Below are positions 1 through 5,546 of a stretch of 23,743 nucleotides of DNA, in pieces. The position numbers and the translations under genes were made by a program. Under the pieces are notes generated by a model, which saw only the letters and a program-made list of their open reading frames with translations, had not been told where the DNA came from and ran no database searches. Source of the DNA: a virus; IMG/VR virus record IMGVR_UViG_3300045117_000130, positions 1 to 23,743 of that record, one strand, 5' to 3'. Within the stretch, counting starts at the first letter, position 1, and each line of letters opens with the position of its first letter.

Positions 1-91
1 GCCATTGCTGACATAAAAACAGGCAAACAATGACGCTGATTATCTTAATAACTTGTTAACTAACAAGCCAATAAGAATCTACAATCTATTT

Positions 92-112
92 ACTGGAATT
101 ATATATTCCAGT
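92..112. repeat. Short inverted repeat (hairpin)
   Basis: An 8-bp perfect inverted repeat (ACTGGAAT / ATTCCAGT) around a 5-nt loop lies in the AT-rich non-coding lead region (1-295). No T-run follows it, so it is not an obvious terminator; it could be an operator or an RNA hairpin. A second, shorter inverted repeat (CTTGT/ACAAG) sits near position 53. I see no gene in 1-295 apart from any upstream gene that ends before the window. Confidence 0.4.
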
Positions 113-179
113 CAAGTAAAAACAAAATAATTTATTATTGTAAATATATAAAAACAATTTAAAGTACTGCGTTTACAAA

Positions 180-218
180 ACTACTAAAAAAAATTTTAGT
201 AGTGTTTTTCTTCTTTTT
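180..218 (+). terminator. Rho-independent terminator
   Basis: A 10-bp perfect stem (ACTACTAAAA / TTTTAGTAGT) with an AAAA loop is followed by a T-rich tract on the + strand. The stem is AT-rich but long. It would end transcription arriving from the left, just before the promoter at 252, and so insulates the first operon of the window. Confidence 0.7.
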
Positions 219-236
219 AATTTATACCGAGCTATA

Positions 237-249
237 GGTAAAATTTACC
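237..249. promoter_or_regulatory. Possible operator abutting the -35 box
   Basis: GGTAAAATTTACC is a 13-bp palindrome (imperfect only at its central base) ending two bases before the -35 hexamer of the next promoter. The position would suit a repressor or activator site. This rests on symmetry and location only; no regulator is identified. Confidence 0.3.
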
Positions 250-251
250 CC

Positions 252-281
252 TTGACAAAATATATTTGATTATATTATAAT
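252..281 (+). promoter_or_regulatory. Sigma70-type promoter
   Basis: TTGACA (252-257) and TATAAT (276-281) are both consensus and are separated by 18 bp. The expected transcription start near 288 leaves a leader of only about 8 nt before the ATG at 296, with no Shine-Dalgarno sequence. It drives the 296-1071 gene pair and probably the genes beyond. Confidence 0.8.
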
Positions 282-295
282 ATGAATATATAAAC

Positions 296-676
296 ATGGA
301 TACTCATAAAATAGCACATATTGGAGAAAAAATAGTATTTGATTTATTACCAGGTGCTAATTGGGTAAATCAAGAAAGAGATACAGCTTTTCCATATGAT
401 ATTAAATGGAGAGGAATATATATTGATGTTAAAACAAGAACAGGTTATGGAATGAATATTGGAATAAATAAAAAATCATTTGAATTCACTTATATATATC
501 CTAAATTAGATAATTTAGTTTTAGTTTTTGTTGGAATAGATTTTGAAAAAAATGTTTATTTTTGGGTTAGAAATGTTAAAGAAGTAAAAAGGGGTTTTTA
601 TGCTTCAACTAAAACATCAATCAAAAAACAAGAAGTAAGAGAAATGATTAAATTAAAAGGAGGTGAGAAAAAATGA
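296..676 (+). CDS. Putative PD-(D/E)XK nuclease-like protein
   Basis: The 126-residue protein has the order expected of the PD-(D/E)XK nuclease fold: an early acidic helix (Glu11 in GEKIVFDLL), Asp35 in PYDIKW, and a D-x-K triad (Asp44-Val-Lys46 in IDVKTR) on the following strand. This pattern is shared by restriction enzymes, resolvases and phage exonucleases; the protein is short, so it would be a minimal core. The gene is first after a consensus promoter, is nearly leaderless, and overlaps the next gene by 4 nt (ATGA), so the two are probably translated together. A role in DNA processing is inferred from the motif alone; a family-level name is not justified, and the fold itself could be a coincidence of three residues. 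Confidence 0.5.
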   Translation: MDTHKIAHIGEKIVFDLLPGANWVNQERDTAFPYDIKWRGIYIDVKTRTGYGMNIGINKKSFEFTYIYPKLDNLVLVFVGIDFEKNVYFWVRNVKEVKRGFYASTKTSIKKQEVREMIKLKGGEKK

Positions 677-1071
677 GATTAAACTATATGATTATAGCTA
701 CTAAAACAGCTAAAAAGAAAGATGGTTATAGTGGAGAGGGCGAATGGGATTTATACAAATTCTTCTATGAAGGCGAAAAAGGTGAATATGGTGAATTTTA
801 CTTAAATTTTAATAGGAAAAAAGGTCAAGCTGAATTAGTTACGAAAGATGTAGCTTATGCCGGCGACTTAGTAAAAGCAATAGCTGATTGTCTTTATGAA
901 AAAGAAAAACCTTGTGAGCATAAAAATACAGAAAAAGTAGAAGAAGTACAGCAAGGAAATCTTGTTAAAGGTTATAAATGTAAAGATTGTGATATGTGGA
1001 TTGATGATTTTCCAACAGATCAAGAAATAGAAGGAATGAGTAAGCAATATGAAGAAGAAATACCTTTTTAA
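673..1071 (+). CDS. Zinc-ribbon protein with SSB-like acidic C-terminal tail
   Basis: A Shine-Dalgarno sequence (GGAGGTG) precedes this ATG, which overlaps the upstream stop by 4 nt. The 132-residue protein begins with a beta-rich segment (residues about 1-75), carries a CxH...CxxC putative zinc site in residues about 81-106, and ends in EEEIPF. Acidic tails ending in IPF are the hallmark of bacterial single-stranded DNA-binding proteins, where the tail docks replication and repair partners. I therefore suspect a nucleic-acid-binding protein that recruits the host replisome, but the N-terminal part is not a recognisable OB fold from sequence alone. A second protein with a similar tail is encoded at 6592-7173. 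Confidence 0.6.
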   Translation: MRLNYMIIATKTAKKKDGYSGEGEWDLYKFFYEGEKGEYGEFYLNFNRKKGQAELVTKDVAYAGDLVKAIADCLYEKEKPCEHKNTEKVEEVQQGNLVKGYKCKDCDMWIDDFPTDQEIEGMSKQYEEEIPF

Positions 1072-1128
1072 GCTTTTGACTGTCGTCATCATCGCAAAAG
1101 CGTGATGGCGACGACAGATTAGACGCTT
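1070..1128 (+). ncRNA. Intergenic structured RNA hairpin
   Basis: The gap between two genes is filled by a long imperfect hairpin: AAGC/GCTT at the base (1070-1073 with 1125-1128), CTGTCGTC (1080-1087) with GACGACAG (1110-1117), then ATCATCGC with GCGTGAT (one bulge) closed by an AAAA loop. It is far more GC-rich than its surroundings and is not followed by a T-run, so it does not look like a simple terminator. It is followed directly by an AT-rich 26-bp sequence that recurs at 4022. An RNA-processing or stability element upstream of the ArdC-like gene is a reasonable guess. Confidence 0.55.
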
Positions 1129-1154
1129 ATTAAAAATTAAATAAATATATGAAA
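1129..1154 (+). repeat. 26-bp repeat at gene start, copy 1
   Basis: An AT-rich 26-bp sequence covering the untranslated leader, the ATG and the first Lys codon of the 1149 gene is repeated exactly at 4022-4047, in the same position relative to another gene. Both copies directly follow a structured RNA element, and in both the upstream sequence contains CGCTTATT. It lacks a Shine-Dalgarno sequence, so it may be a translation-initiation cassette. Confidence 0.7.
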
Positions 1155-1535
1155 TATACAAAAGAAGAAAGAACAGAATATTTTAAACAATTAAGAAATC
1201 GTTGGAAGATATCTAAAGAAATGGCTGAAAATGATGAATTAGCAAAAGCACTCTTTAGAGAAATTAAAGGTAATTTTTCTTATTATTCTTTTTATTTTAC
1301 TTTACAAGATATGCGAAAAGTTGGATATCAAGGATTGCCTTATATTGATTGTAAAACATTTAATGGTTGGAAAGAAACTGGATTTAAAGTAAAAAAAGGC
1401 GAACATTCTAAAATAGATGGTATTGTTTGGCTTGAGGTTAAAAGTAATAAAGAAACAGAAGATGATGAAAAACTTGATGTTTATCCAAAATTATACCATT
1501 TATTTCATAGATCACAAGTTGAGCCAATAAAATGA
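1149..1535 (+). CDS. ArdC-type N-terminal domain protein (ssDNA-binding / antirestriction-like)
   Basis: The 128-residue protein matches the pattern of the ArdC/TraC N-terminal domain. It has an early helical region, a tyrosine/phenylalanine-rich segment (about 40-60), then the hallmark W-x-x-x-G-x-x-V-x-KGE (WKETGFKVKKGEHS, about 75-88), a hydrophobic strand ending in a Trp (IVWLEV), and a terminal YHLFHRSQVEP resembling the 'Y.vFn..Q.e' ending of that domain. In ArdC and plasmid primases this domain binds single-stranded DNA; ArdC's own metalloprotease domain is absent here, so this is a stand-alone domain. It may coat or protect incoming phage DNA. Its start has no Shine-Dalgarno sequence; the ATG falls inside the repeated leader. 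It overlaps the next small gene by 4 nt. Confidence 0.6.
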   Translation: MKYTKEERTEYFKQLRNRWKISKEMAENDELAKALFREIKGNFSYYSFYFTLQDMRKVGYQGLPYIDCKTFNGWKETGFKVKKGEHSKIDGIVWLEVKSNKETEDDEKLDVYPKLYHLFHRSQVEPIK

Positions 1536-1708
1536 AAAATTTAGATCAAATAAAAGAACAAATAAGAAAATTAAATTATGAAATTGAGATTTTAAATATT
1601 AAAAGAAATAGTAAATTAGAAGAAACACCAATATCTGAAATTACTAAACTAACCCAAAAAAGAAATCAATTAATGAAACAATATAGAAAATTAAAAGCAG
1701 GATTTTAG
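1532..1708 (+). CDS. Small coiled-coil protein, hypothetical
   Basis: A 58-residue reading frame (MKNLDQIKEQIRK...LKAGF) starts in an ATGA overlap with the ArdC-like gene. It is almost entirely predicted helix with heptad-like hydrophobic spacing and many Lys/Glu/Arg residues, and has no cysteines. The overlap and lack of an alternative gene in the stretch support it as real. It might be a partner or dimerisation factor for the upstream protein, but no function can be assigned. Confidence 0.6.
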   Translation: MKNLDQIKEQIRKLNYEIEILNIKRNSKLEETPISEITKLTQKRNQLMKQYRKLKAGF

Positions 1709-1723
1709 GTATAAAAATATCAC

Positions 1724-1752
1724 TTGACAAACTTATAAAATTAAATTATATT
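1724..1752 (+). promoter_or_regulatory. Sigma70-type promoter with near-leaderless transcript
   Basis: TTGACA (1724-1729), a 17-bp spacer and TATATT (1747-1752). Transcription would be expected to start at about 1759-1760, which is the A of the ATG start codon of the exonuclease gene, so its mRNA is predicted to be leaderless. Confidence 0.75.
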
Positions 1753-1759
1753 TATATAT

Positions 1760-2794
1760 ATGAGTAACAAAAAACTAACAATTCAAGAGATTTGGAATAG
1801 TCAAGTTGAGGCTACTATTAAAGCTAATCAAGTTAAGCCTCGTAATTATATTAGTGCTTCTGATATTGGATCTTCATTCATTGATAGGTATTACAAAATG
1901 ACAGGTGAAACTCCGACTAATCCTTATGATAATAGAACTTTAAGAATATTTGACGCCGGACGATTATTTGAATGGATAGTTGGTAGGTCGTTAGCTATGG
2001 CAGGAGTATTAAAAGATAGACAGTTATATACAGAAATACCTGAAAACAGCCAGCATTTAAAGATTTTAGGCTATTGTGATTATGTTATGGGTGGAATTGG
2101 TAATTGGAATGAGGCAAGAGGAAGAATTAAAAAATGGCTTGAAGAATTTAAGCTAGATGAAAACAATGAAATACTTGAAAAATACGCTTTGAAATTAATT
2201 AACGGATTTGAAGCGGAATTTGGCAATAAAGAAATACCTTTAACTGTTCTTGAAATAAAATCTGTTAATTCAATGGCTTTTTGGAGTCATAATAACAGAG
2301 ATGAAGCTAATAACTTTTTAGGATACGATCATCATAAATATCAATTACTTACTTATTTAATTGGAATGAAGATAGAAGATGGACGGATACTTTATGTTTC
2401 AAAAGATGATTTATGCTTACAAGAATTAGCTGTTTTAAGAAATGGAGATATAGAGCAGAAATTCTGGGAAGATGTTAAAAAAATGACTAATTTTTATAGA
2501 AATAAAATAGTTCCTCAAAAAGAACCTGAAATTATATATGATGAAAGAAAAAGACGATTTGATATAAATTGGAAAGTCGGAAGGTCTTTATTTCTTACTA
2601 AAATTTATAACTATAAAGATCAAAACGAGTTTCAAGAAAAAAACAAAGCTAAGATAAATCAAATCAATTTAGCTTTAAAACATTTAAGAGAAATTGAAAA
2701 AGAAAAAGACGAAAAGAAAAAATCTACTTTAGAAAAAAAACTAAAAGCAGAACAAGAAATCATAATACATTATGAGTTAAACAAACTAAAATGA
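1760..2794 (+). CDS. RecB/Cas4-like PD-(D/E)XK exonuclease
   Basis: This 344-residue protein has the motif series of the RecB/Cas4-like PD-(D/E)XK nucleases: ISASDIG near residue 31, Asp107 in GYCDYV, the catalytic E165-I-K167 in LEIKS, and the Q195-x3-Y199 motif in YQLLTY that follows the active site in this family. It lacks an obvious four-cysteine iron-sulphur site, so it resembles lambda-exonuclease/RecB-type domains more than Cas4. The last 70 residues are a highly charged coiled coil. Expected activity is DNA exonuclease in recombination or replication, with the adjacent SSB-like proteins as partners. It has its own promoter and is predicted to be leaderless; the next gene overlaps its stop by 4 nt. 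Confidence 0.75.
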   Translation: MSNKKLTIQEIWNSQVEATIKANQVKPRNYISASDIGSSFIDRYYKMTGETPTNPYDNRTLRIFDAGRLFEWIVGRSLAMAGVLKDRQLYTEIPENSQHLKILGYCDYVMGGIGNWNEARGRIKKWLEEFKLDENNEILEKYALKLINGFEAEFGNKEIPLTVLEIKSVNSMAFWSHNNRDEANNFLGYDHHKYQLLTYLIGMKIEDGRILYVSKDDLCLQELAVLRNGDIEQKFWEDVKKMTNFYRNKIVPQKEPEIIYDERKRRFDINWKVGRSLFLTKIYNYKDQNEFQEKNKAKINQINLALKHLREIEKEKDEKKKSTLEKKLKAEQEIIIHYELNKLK

Positions 2795-3126
2795 ATACTT
2801 ATAAAATAAAAAAACTAATAAACGGATCAATGGTAGATGAGGAATTAAAAGGCAAAATCGTAATTTGTTTTCCAAATGAGCTTTTAAAACAAGAATTGAA
2901 AGTAATTTATGAAGAAACAAAAGAATTTATGTTAATTAAAAAAAATCAAAAACCTATTTTATATAGACGATTTGACGATAAGTTCGGTCGGGATAAGCAA
3001 TATACATTAGTTTATTTCTTATGGAATCCTCAAAAAGAGCCGGATCAAATTCATGTTTTTGATTTTAATAATGAAAATCATATTAAAAAGATGTTAGAAA
3101 TAAGACAAAAAGTATTTAGAAAGTAG
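2791..3126 (+). CDS. Hypothetical protein coupled to exonuclease
   Basis: A 111-residue protein that I do not recognise. It starts in an ATGA overlap with the exonuclease gene, so it is probably co-translated with it. Visible features are a beta-rich middle with several aromatic residues (YTLVYFLWNP) and a basic C-terminus. No membrane segments, cysteine clusters or catalytic motifs are evident. A role beside the exonuclease, for example as a modulator, is only inferred from position. Confidence 0.6.
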   Translation: MNTYKIKKLINGSMVDEELKGKIVICFPNELLKQELKVIYEETKEFMLIKKNQKPILYRRFDDKFGRDKQYTLVYFLWNPQKEPDQIHVFDFNNENHIKKMLEIRQKVFRK

Positions 3127-3135
3127 GTGATTAAT

Positions 3136-3774
3136 ATGAATAATTTTTTAAAACAAAAAGTAGATAGAAAAACAACTGAAATTGAAAATAAGATTAAAAA
3201 GGTTAAAAAAACATTATCAAGTTGGAAGGTTAAATTATTAGCTATATTGATTGGAGTAAGTTTGTTTATTAGTATGCTCTTTTTAGCTTTTTATAATATA
3301 AGCAAATGGTATGATAAACACGAGGTTATATTTCAATTTCCGATTACAATAGATTTACATTATCCAGTAGTTATAAAACAAAGAAAGCCTAAAACTATTA
3401 AAATCTTAATTACACCTACACCAAAACCAGAGACAGAAAGTGAAAATGAAAAAGATATAGTATTAGCACAAAAACATGGAGATATACTTTGGAAAATATA
3501 TCAACTTGAAACACAAAGAGGATTAACTGATTATTGCCGAAATAATAATAAAGGTTGGGGTGGTTTTGGCACAATGTATGATGGTGAGATTATTTGTTAT
3601 AAAACTTTTAAAGAAGCAACTGAACGAGCCGAATATTGGCTGACTAAATTTGGAGTAGATTCTAATTTAATAGATGCTTTATGTATTTGGAATTTAGGTA
3701 AAAATGTAATTAATAATAAAGTAGTTCCTCATGTAAATTGTGGTTATTATCAAAAGTTTTTAACTGTTTTATAA
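3136..3774 (+). CDS. Single-pass membrane-anchored protein with lysozyme-like(?) C-terminal domain
   Basis: The start chosen is the ATG at 3136, because AGGTGA lies 6-7 nt upstream; the in-frame GTG at 3127 overlaps that Shine-Dalgarno sequence and is less likely. The 212-residue product has a basic coiled N-terminus (about 1-30), one transmembrane segment (about 34-54, LLAILIGVSLFISMLFLAF), a proline/charged linker (PTPKPETESENEK), and a compact C-terminal domain with a possible catalytic Glu (YQLETQRG), GWGGFG, and conserved-looking Cys and Trp residues (ALCIWNLG, CGYYQKF). The layout resembles membrane-tethered peptidoglycan-acting domains, with the domain outside the membrane. Enzymatic function is a guess; the topology is much better supported. 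Confidence 0.6.
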   Translation: MNNFLKQKVDRKTTEIENKIKKVKKTLSSWKVKLLAILIGVSLFISMLFLAFYNISKWYDKHEVIFQFPITIDLHYPVVIKQRKPKTIKILITPTPKPETESENEKDIVLAQKHGDILWKIYQLETQRGLTDYCRNNNKGWGGFGTMYDGEIICYKTFKEATERAEYWLTKFGVDSNLIDALCIWNLGKNVINNKVVPHVNCGYYQKFLTVL

Positions 3775-3775
3775 T
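3747..3775 (+). promoter_or_regulatory. Possible promoter for the structured RNA at 3801
   Basis: TTATCA (3747-3752, four of six consensus bases), a 17-bp spacer and a consensus TATAAT (3770-3775) overlap the end of the preceding gene. A start near 3782 would place the structured RNA at the 5' end of the transcript. Weaker than the other promoters listed. Confidence 0.4.
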
Positions 3776-3800
3776 TAGAAATATTAAGTTCTTTTAAAAT

Positions 3801-4021
3801 TTGGGGACATAGGCGGTTCGGATAATTCGTGATAGTCCGAATAAGGTTCTGCTAATGGTGAAGCAGTCCTGATAAACCAAGTATTTACTACTATGCTAAT
3901 ACCATAGTGGTCGCTTGAGTGAAGTCATAAAAGGGAGCAATCCTTTCAAGATTATAGATGGACACGAATGCGTCTTTAAGGGCTCTCGCTCCCCGCACCG
4001 CTTATTTCCCCAATAGGGAAA
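3801..4021 (+). ncRNA. Large multi-branched structured RNA of unknown family
   Basis: A 265-nt gene-free interval contains nested long-range pairing. The closing helix is TTGGGGA (3801-3807) with TCCCCAA (4007-4013), followed by GCGGT (3813-3817) with ACCGC (3997-4001). Inside are hairpins TTCGGA/TCCGAA (3817-3822, 3836-3841), CTGCT/AGCAG (3849-3853, 3862-3866), CTACTATG/CATAGTGG (3888-3895, 3903-3910) and CTTG-AAAGG/CCTTT-CAAG (3914-3950). GGGAGC (3933-3938) can also pair with GCTCCC (3988-3993), a possible pseudoknot. A competing hairpin TTTCCC/GGGAAA (4005-4010, 4016-4021) would break the closing helix, as in a switch. It is more GC-rich than the flanks and has no convincing reading frame. 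It does not show tmRNA, RNase P, tRNA, group I intron or preQ1-riboswitch signatures I know. It lies just upstream of a small zinc-binding gene. Confidence 0.65.
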
Positions 4022-4047
4022 ATTAAAAATTAAATAAATATATGAAA
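4022..4047 (+). repeat. 26-bp repeat at gene start, copy 2
   Basis: Exact second copy of the AT-rich leader-plus-start sequence found at 1129-1154, again lying directly after a structured RNA element and again providing the ATG and following Lys codon of the downstream gene. Confidence 0.7.
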
Positions 4048-4221
4048 CTCGGAGATAAGGAAAAAGAAAAATTACATTCCAAACCAAAGAAAACAAATAA
4101 AAGAAAGAAAGAATGTAAACATTTATGGGGATATATGAATACTGTATTTAAAAATAATACAGGAATATTTGATAAGTTTCATTGTCAAAAGTGTTTAAAA
4201 ATTAAATGTTTAAAATCATGA
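4042..4221 (+). CDS. Small zinc-binding protein (59 aa)
   Basis: The frame starts at the ATG within the repeated leader and encodes a very basic 59-residue protein. Cys25-x-x-His... (ECKHLW) and a later CQKC plus one further Cys suggest a single zinc site with CxH/CxxC ligands. It is the first of a run of small zinc-motif proteins that continues to 6088. The lysine-rich N-terminus would suit nucleic-acid binding. No family is recognised. Confidence 0.6.
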   Translation: MKLGDKEKEKLHSKPKKTNKRKKECKHLWGYMNTVFKNNTGIFDKFHCQKCLKIKCLKS

Positions 4222-4232
4222 TCCATTAAAGT

Positions 4233-4460
4233 ATGAAAGAACTGAAAGAACTAAAAGAACAAAATAAAATTGGGAAAAAAATAGATATTTTAATAGAGGA
4301 TTTAACTTGTAAGGCATGTAATGGACGCGGTGAAGTTAATGGTGAAAATTTTGGAGTAATGGAGTGTTCCGAATGTGGTGGAGATGGACATAATCTTAAA
4401 GATGAAAGATTTATAGGAACAAGAATAGAAAAGATTTTACAACTTCCCCCCTCAAAATAA
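4233..4460 (+). CDS. DnaJ-type zinc-finger small protein
   Basis: The 75-residue product contains two CxxCxGxG-like repeats, CKACNGRG and CSECGGDG, spaced about 18 residues apart, as in the cysteine-rich domain of DnaJ. In DnaJ four such repeats bind two zinc ions and unfolded protein; only two are present here, enough for one zinc. Many phages and hosts carry such miniature proteins. An N-terminal charged helix precedes the finger. The role is probably protein or nucleic-acid binding. Confidence 0.65.
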   Translation: MKELKELKEQNKIGKKIDILIEDLTCKACNGRGEVNGENFGVMECSECGGDGHNLKDERFIGTRIEKILQLPPSK

Positions 4461-4461
4461 A

Positions 4462-4491
4462 ATGAATAAGACTAAAATGAATAAGACTAAA
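4462..4491 (+). repeat. Tandem 15-bp duplication of a start region
   Basis: ATGAATAAGACTAAA occurs twice in direct succession (4462-4476 and 4477-4491), duplicating the first five codons of the gene. It looks like a recent slippage or duplication event. Confidence 0.85.
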
Positions 4492-4638
4492 AAGAAATTT
4501 GACTGTAAAAACCTACAACATGATTTTAAGCATCTTAAACGGTATGGTCGGGCTGACTGGAGGTGTCCTAAATGCGGTGAAAATGTAATGCTGTTATTAG
4601 TTTATGCCTATGAGGCAGGGATAGATTTAACTAAATAA
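4462..4638 (+). CDS. Small zinc-ribbon protein with duplicated start
   Basis: The 58-residue protein (MNKTKMNKTKKKFDC...) has a DCxxxxxxH...CPKCGE arrangement, consistent with one zinc site, followed by a short hydrophobic helix (VMLLLVYAYEAGI). The first 30 nt are a perfect tandem repeat of a 15-bp unit, which gives two in-frame start codons; the second (at 4477) is an equally good start. Not recognised otherwise. Confidence 0.6.
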   Translation: MNKTKMNKTKKKFDCKNLQHDFKHLKRYGRADWRCPKCGENVMLLLVYAYEAGIDLTK

Positions 4639-4639
4639 T

Positions 4640-4954
4640 ATGAATAAAAAAGAAATATATGCCCCAATAAAATCATCAAGTAAAAGACGAAAAGAAGAAG
4701 TAAAGAAACTTATGGGCGGTCAAATCCTTGATGTAATGCGTAGTATGATTGGAGAGGAATATGTTATTGATGGTAAAACATATCTTTTAACTGACTTTGC
4801 AAGTAAATTAGGATTGGGGACTTTTGATGGGTGGGTAGCGATAGATATTACTCATTCTAAAGCATTTAAAAAAGATGGAGGTTCATATTTTATGTTTTTT
4901 CCACAAGAAATTTTTATAGACATTATTAAATTTAAGTTGAAGAAATATGAATAA
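4640..4954 (+). CDS. Hypothetical protein, MxKKEI N-terminus
   Basis: A 104-residue protein with no cysteines. A basic N-terminal stretch (KSSSKRRKEEVKK) is followed by a region of mixed strands with several Gly residues (LGLGTFDGWVAIDI) and a terminal hydrophobic/aromatic segment. It begins MNKKEIY, a start shared with the next four small genes. It overlaps the following gene by 8 nt. Function unknown. Confidence 0.6.
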   Translation: MNKKEIYAPIKSSSKRRKEEVKKLMGGQILDVMRSMIGEEYVIDGKTYLLTDFASKLGLGTFDGWVAIDITHSKAFKKDGGSYFMFFPQEIFIDIIKFKLKKYE

Positions 4955-5132
4955 AAAGGAAATAGAAAAAATAATAGAAAAAACAGAACCAGTTTGGAAT
5001 TGTCATAGTTCAGTAGATTCACATGAAATTGGTTGTCCACATAAAGATTGGACAAAAGAACAATTACAAAATGCTTTAATAAGTAAGAAAAAGTTTGAAG
5101 CATCGGGATTAGCAGGAACAGTTTTAACATAA
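4947..5132 (+). CDS. Small Cys/His protein, MxKKEIE N-terminus
   Basis: A 61-residue protein starting MNKKEIEKI. It contains WNCHSSVDSHEIGCPHKDW, whose two CxH-type pairs could bind one zinc ion, followed by a helix. Overlaps the previous gene by 8 nt. No recognised family. Confidence 0.55.
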   Translation: MNKKEIEKIIEKTEPVWNCHSSVDSHEIGCPHKDWTKEQLQNALISKKKFEASGLAGTVLT

Positions 5133-5144
5133 AAGTAAAAACCT

Positions 5145-5291
5145 ATGGGAAAAAAAGAAATAGAAAATTTAGAAAAAGGTTTATGCCCTCATGGGAAGGG
5201 AAGATCAGATATTTGTTGGGATTGTGAAAGAATACAGTTTAGAATTATGAAACAAAGGTGGAATCCTAAAGTTAAAAAAGATTTACTATGA
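5145..5291 (+). CDS. Small Cys-rich protein, MxKKEIE N-terminus
   Basis: A 48-residue frame (MGKKEIENLE...) with CPHG...CWDC, a likely zinc site, followed by a basic tail. It overlaps the next small gene in an ATGA arrangement, which supports that it is translated. Function unknown. Confidence 0.5.
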   Translation: MGKKEIENLEKGLCPHGKGRSDICWDCERIQFRIMKQRWNPKVKKDLL

Positions 5292-5413
5292 AAAAGGAAA
5301 TAGAGAAATCCCACAAGAAATTAAAGGAAGATATTTGTTCAGAGATAGCCCAATATAGTCCAATATCCGCCAAAGCAACAAAAGGACTATTAAAAATTAT
5401 AAGAAAATTATGA
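5288..5413 (+). CDS. Very small basic protein, MxKKEIE N-terminus
   Basis: A 41-residue frame (MKKEIEKSHKK...) in ATGA overlap with the genes on both sides. Mostly helical and lysine-rich with one cysteine. Its N-terminus matches its neighbours, which is the main reason for listing it. Confidence 0.4.
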   Translation: MKKEIEKSHKKLKEDICSEIAQYSPISAKATKGLLKIIRKL

Positions 5414-5525
5414 AAAAAGAAATAGAAGAAAAGATCCTATACTTTTAGCTCAATCACCATTTGGACATTTTTGGCAGATTCTTGGAGCGTGGGACAAAGA
5501 AATGATTTTGTTAGAAGATTTATAG
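5410..5525 (+). pseudogene. Frameshifted small gene
   Basis: An ATG in ATGA overlap begins MKKEIEEK, like its neighbours, but stops after 12 codons. Another frame (-1 relative to it) stays open across the same start region and reads DPILLAQSPFGHFWQILG... to a stop at 5525, which looks like genuine protein sequence (about 30 residues rich in aromatic and hydrophobic positions). The simplest reading is one small gene broken by a one-base indel in an A-rich tract, or a sequencing error. A programmed frameshift at the A-run after the ATG is possible but not well supported. Confidence 0.45.
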
Positions 5526-5546
5526 AATTTATTTCACTTATAAAGA

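Noticed and set aside
868-1161. 97-codon reading frame on the - strand
   Set aside because: It is antisense to the zinc-ribbon gene and its start, with extreme Phe/Ile/Tyr content typical of the reverse complement of AT-rich coding sequence, and it crosses the hairpin at 1070.
3801-4021. tmRNA, RNase P RNA, group I intron or tRNA
   Set aside because: No alanyl-tRNA-like end with tag frame, no RNase P conserved core, no group I core elements and no interrupted gene, and no cloverleaf were visible. Kept as an unknown RNA.
3896-4096. 66-codon - strand frame over the structured RNA
   Set aside because: It spans the far end of the RNA fold and the following gene start; no start signal or plausible domain. 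The pairing pattern explains the region better.
4852-5130. - strand frame over the small-gene cluster
   Set aside because: Antisense shadow of two coupled genes; composition is that of reverse-complement AT-rich coding DNA.
5410-5525. Programmed -1 frameshift
   Set aside because: The A-run after the ATG is not placed in the standard X XXY YYZ zero-frame pattern and there is no clear downstream stimulatory structure; a mutation or sequencing error is simpler.
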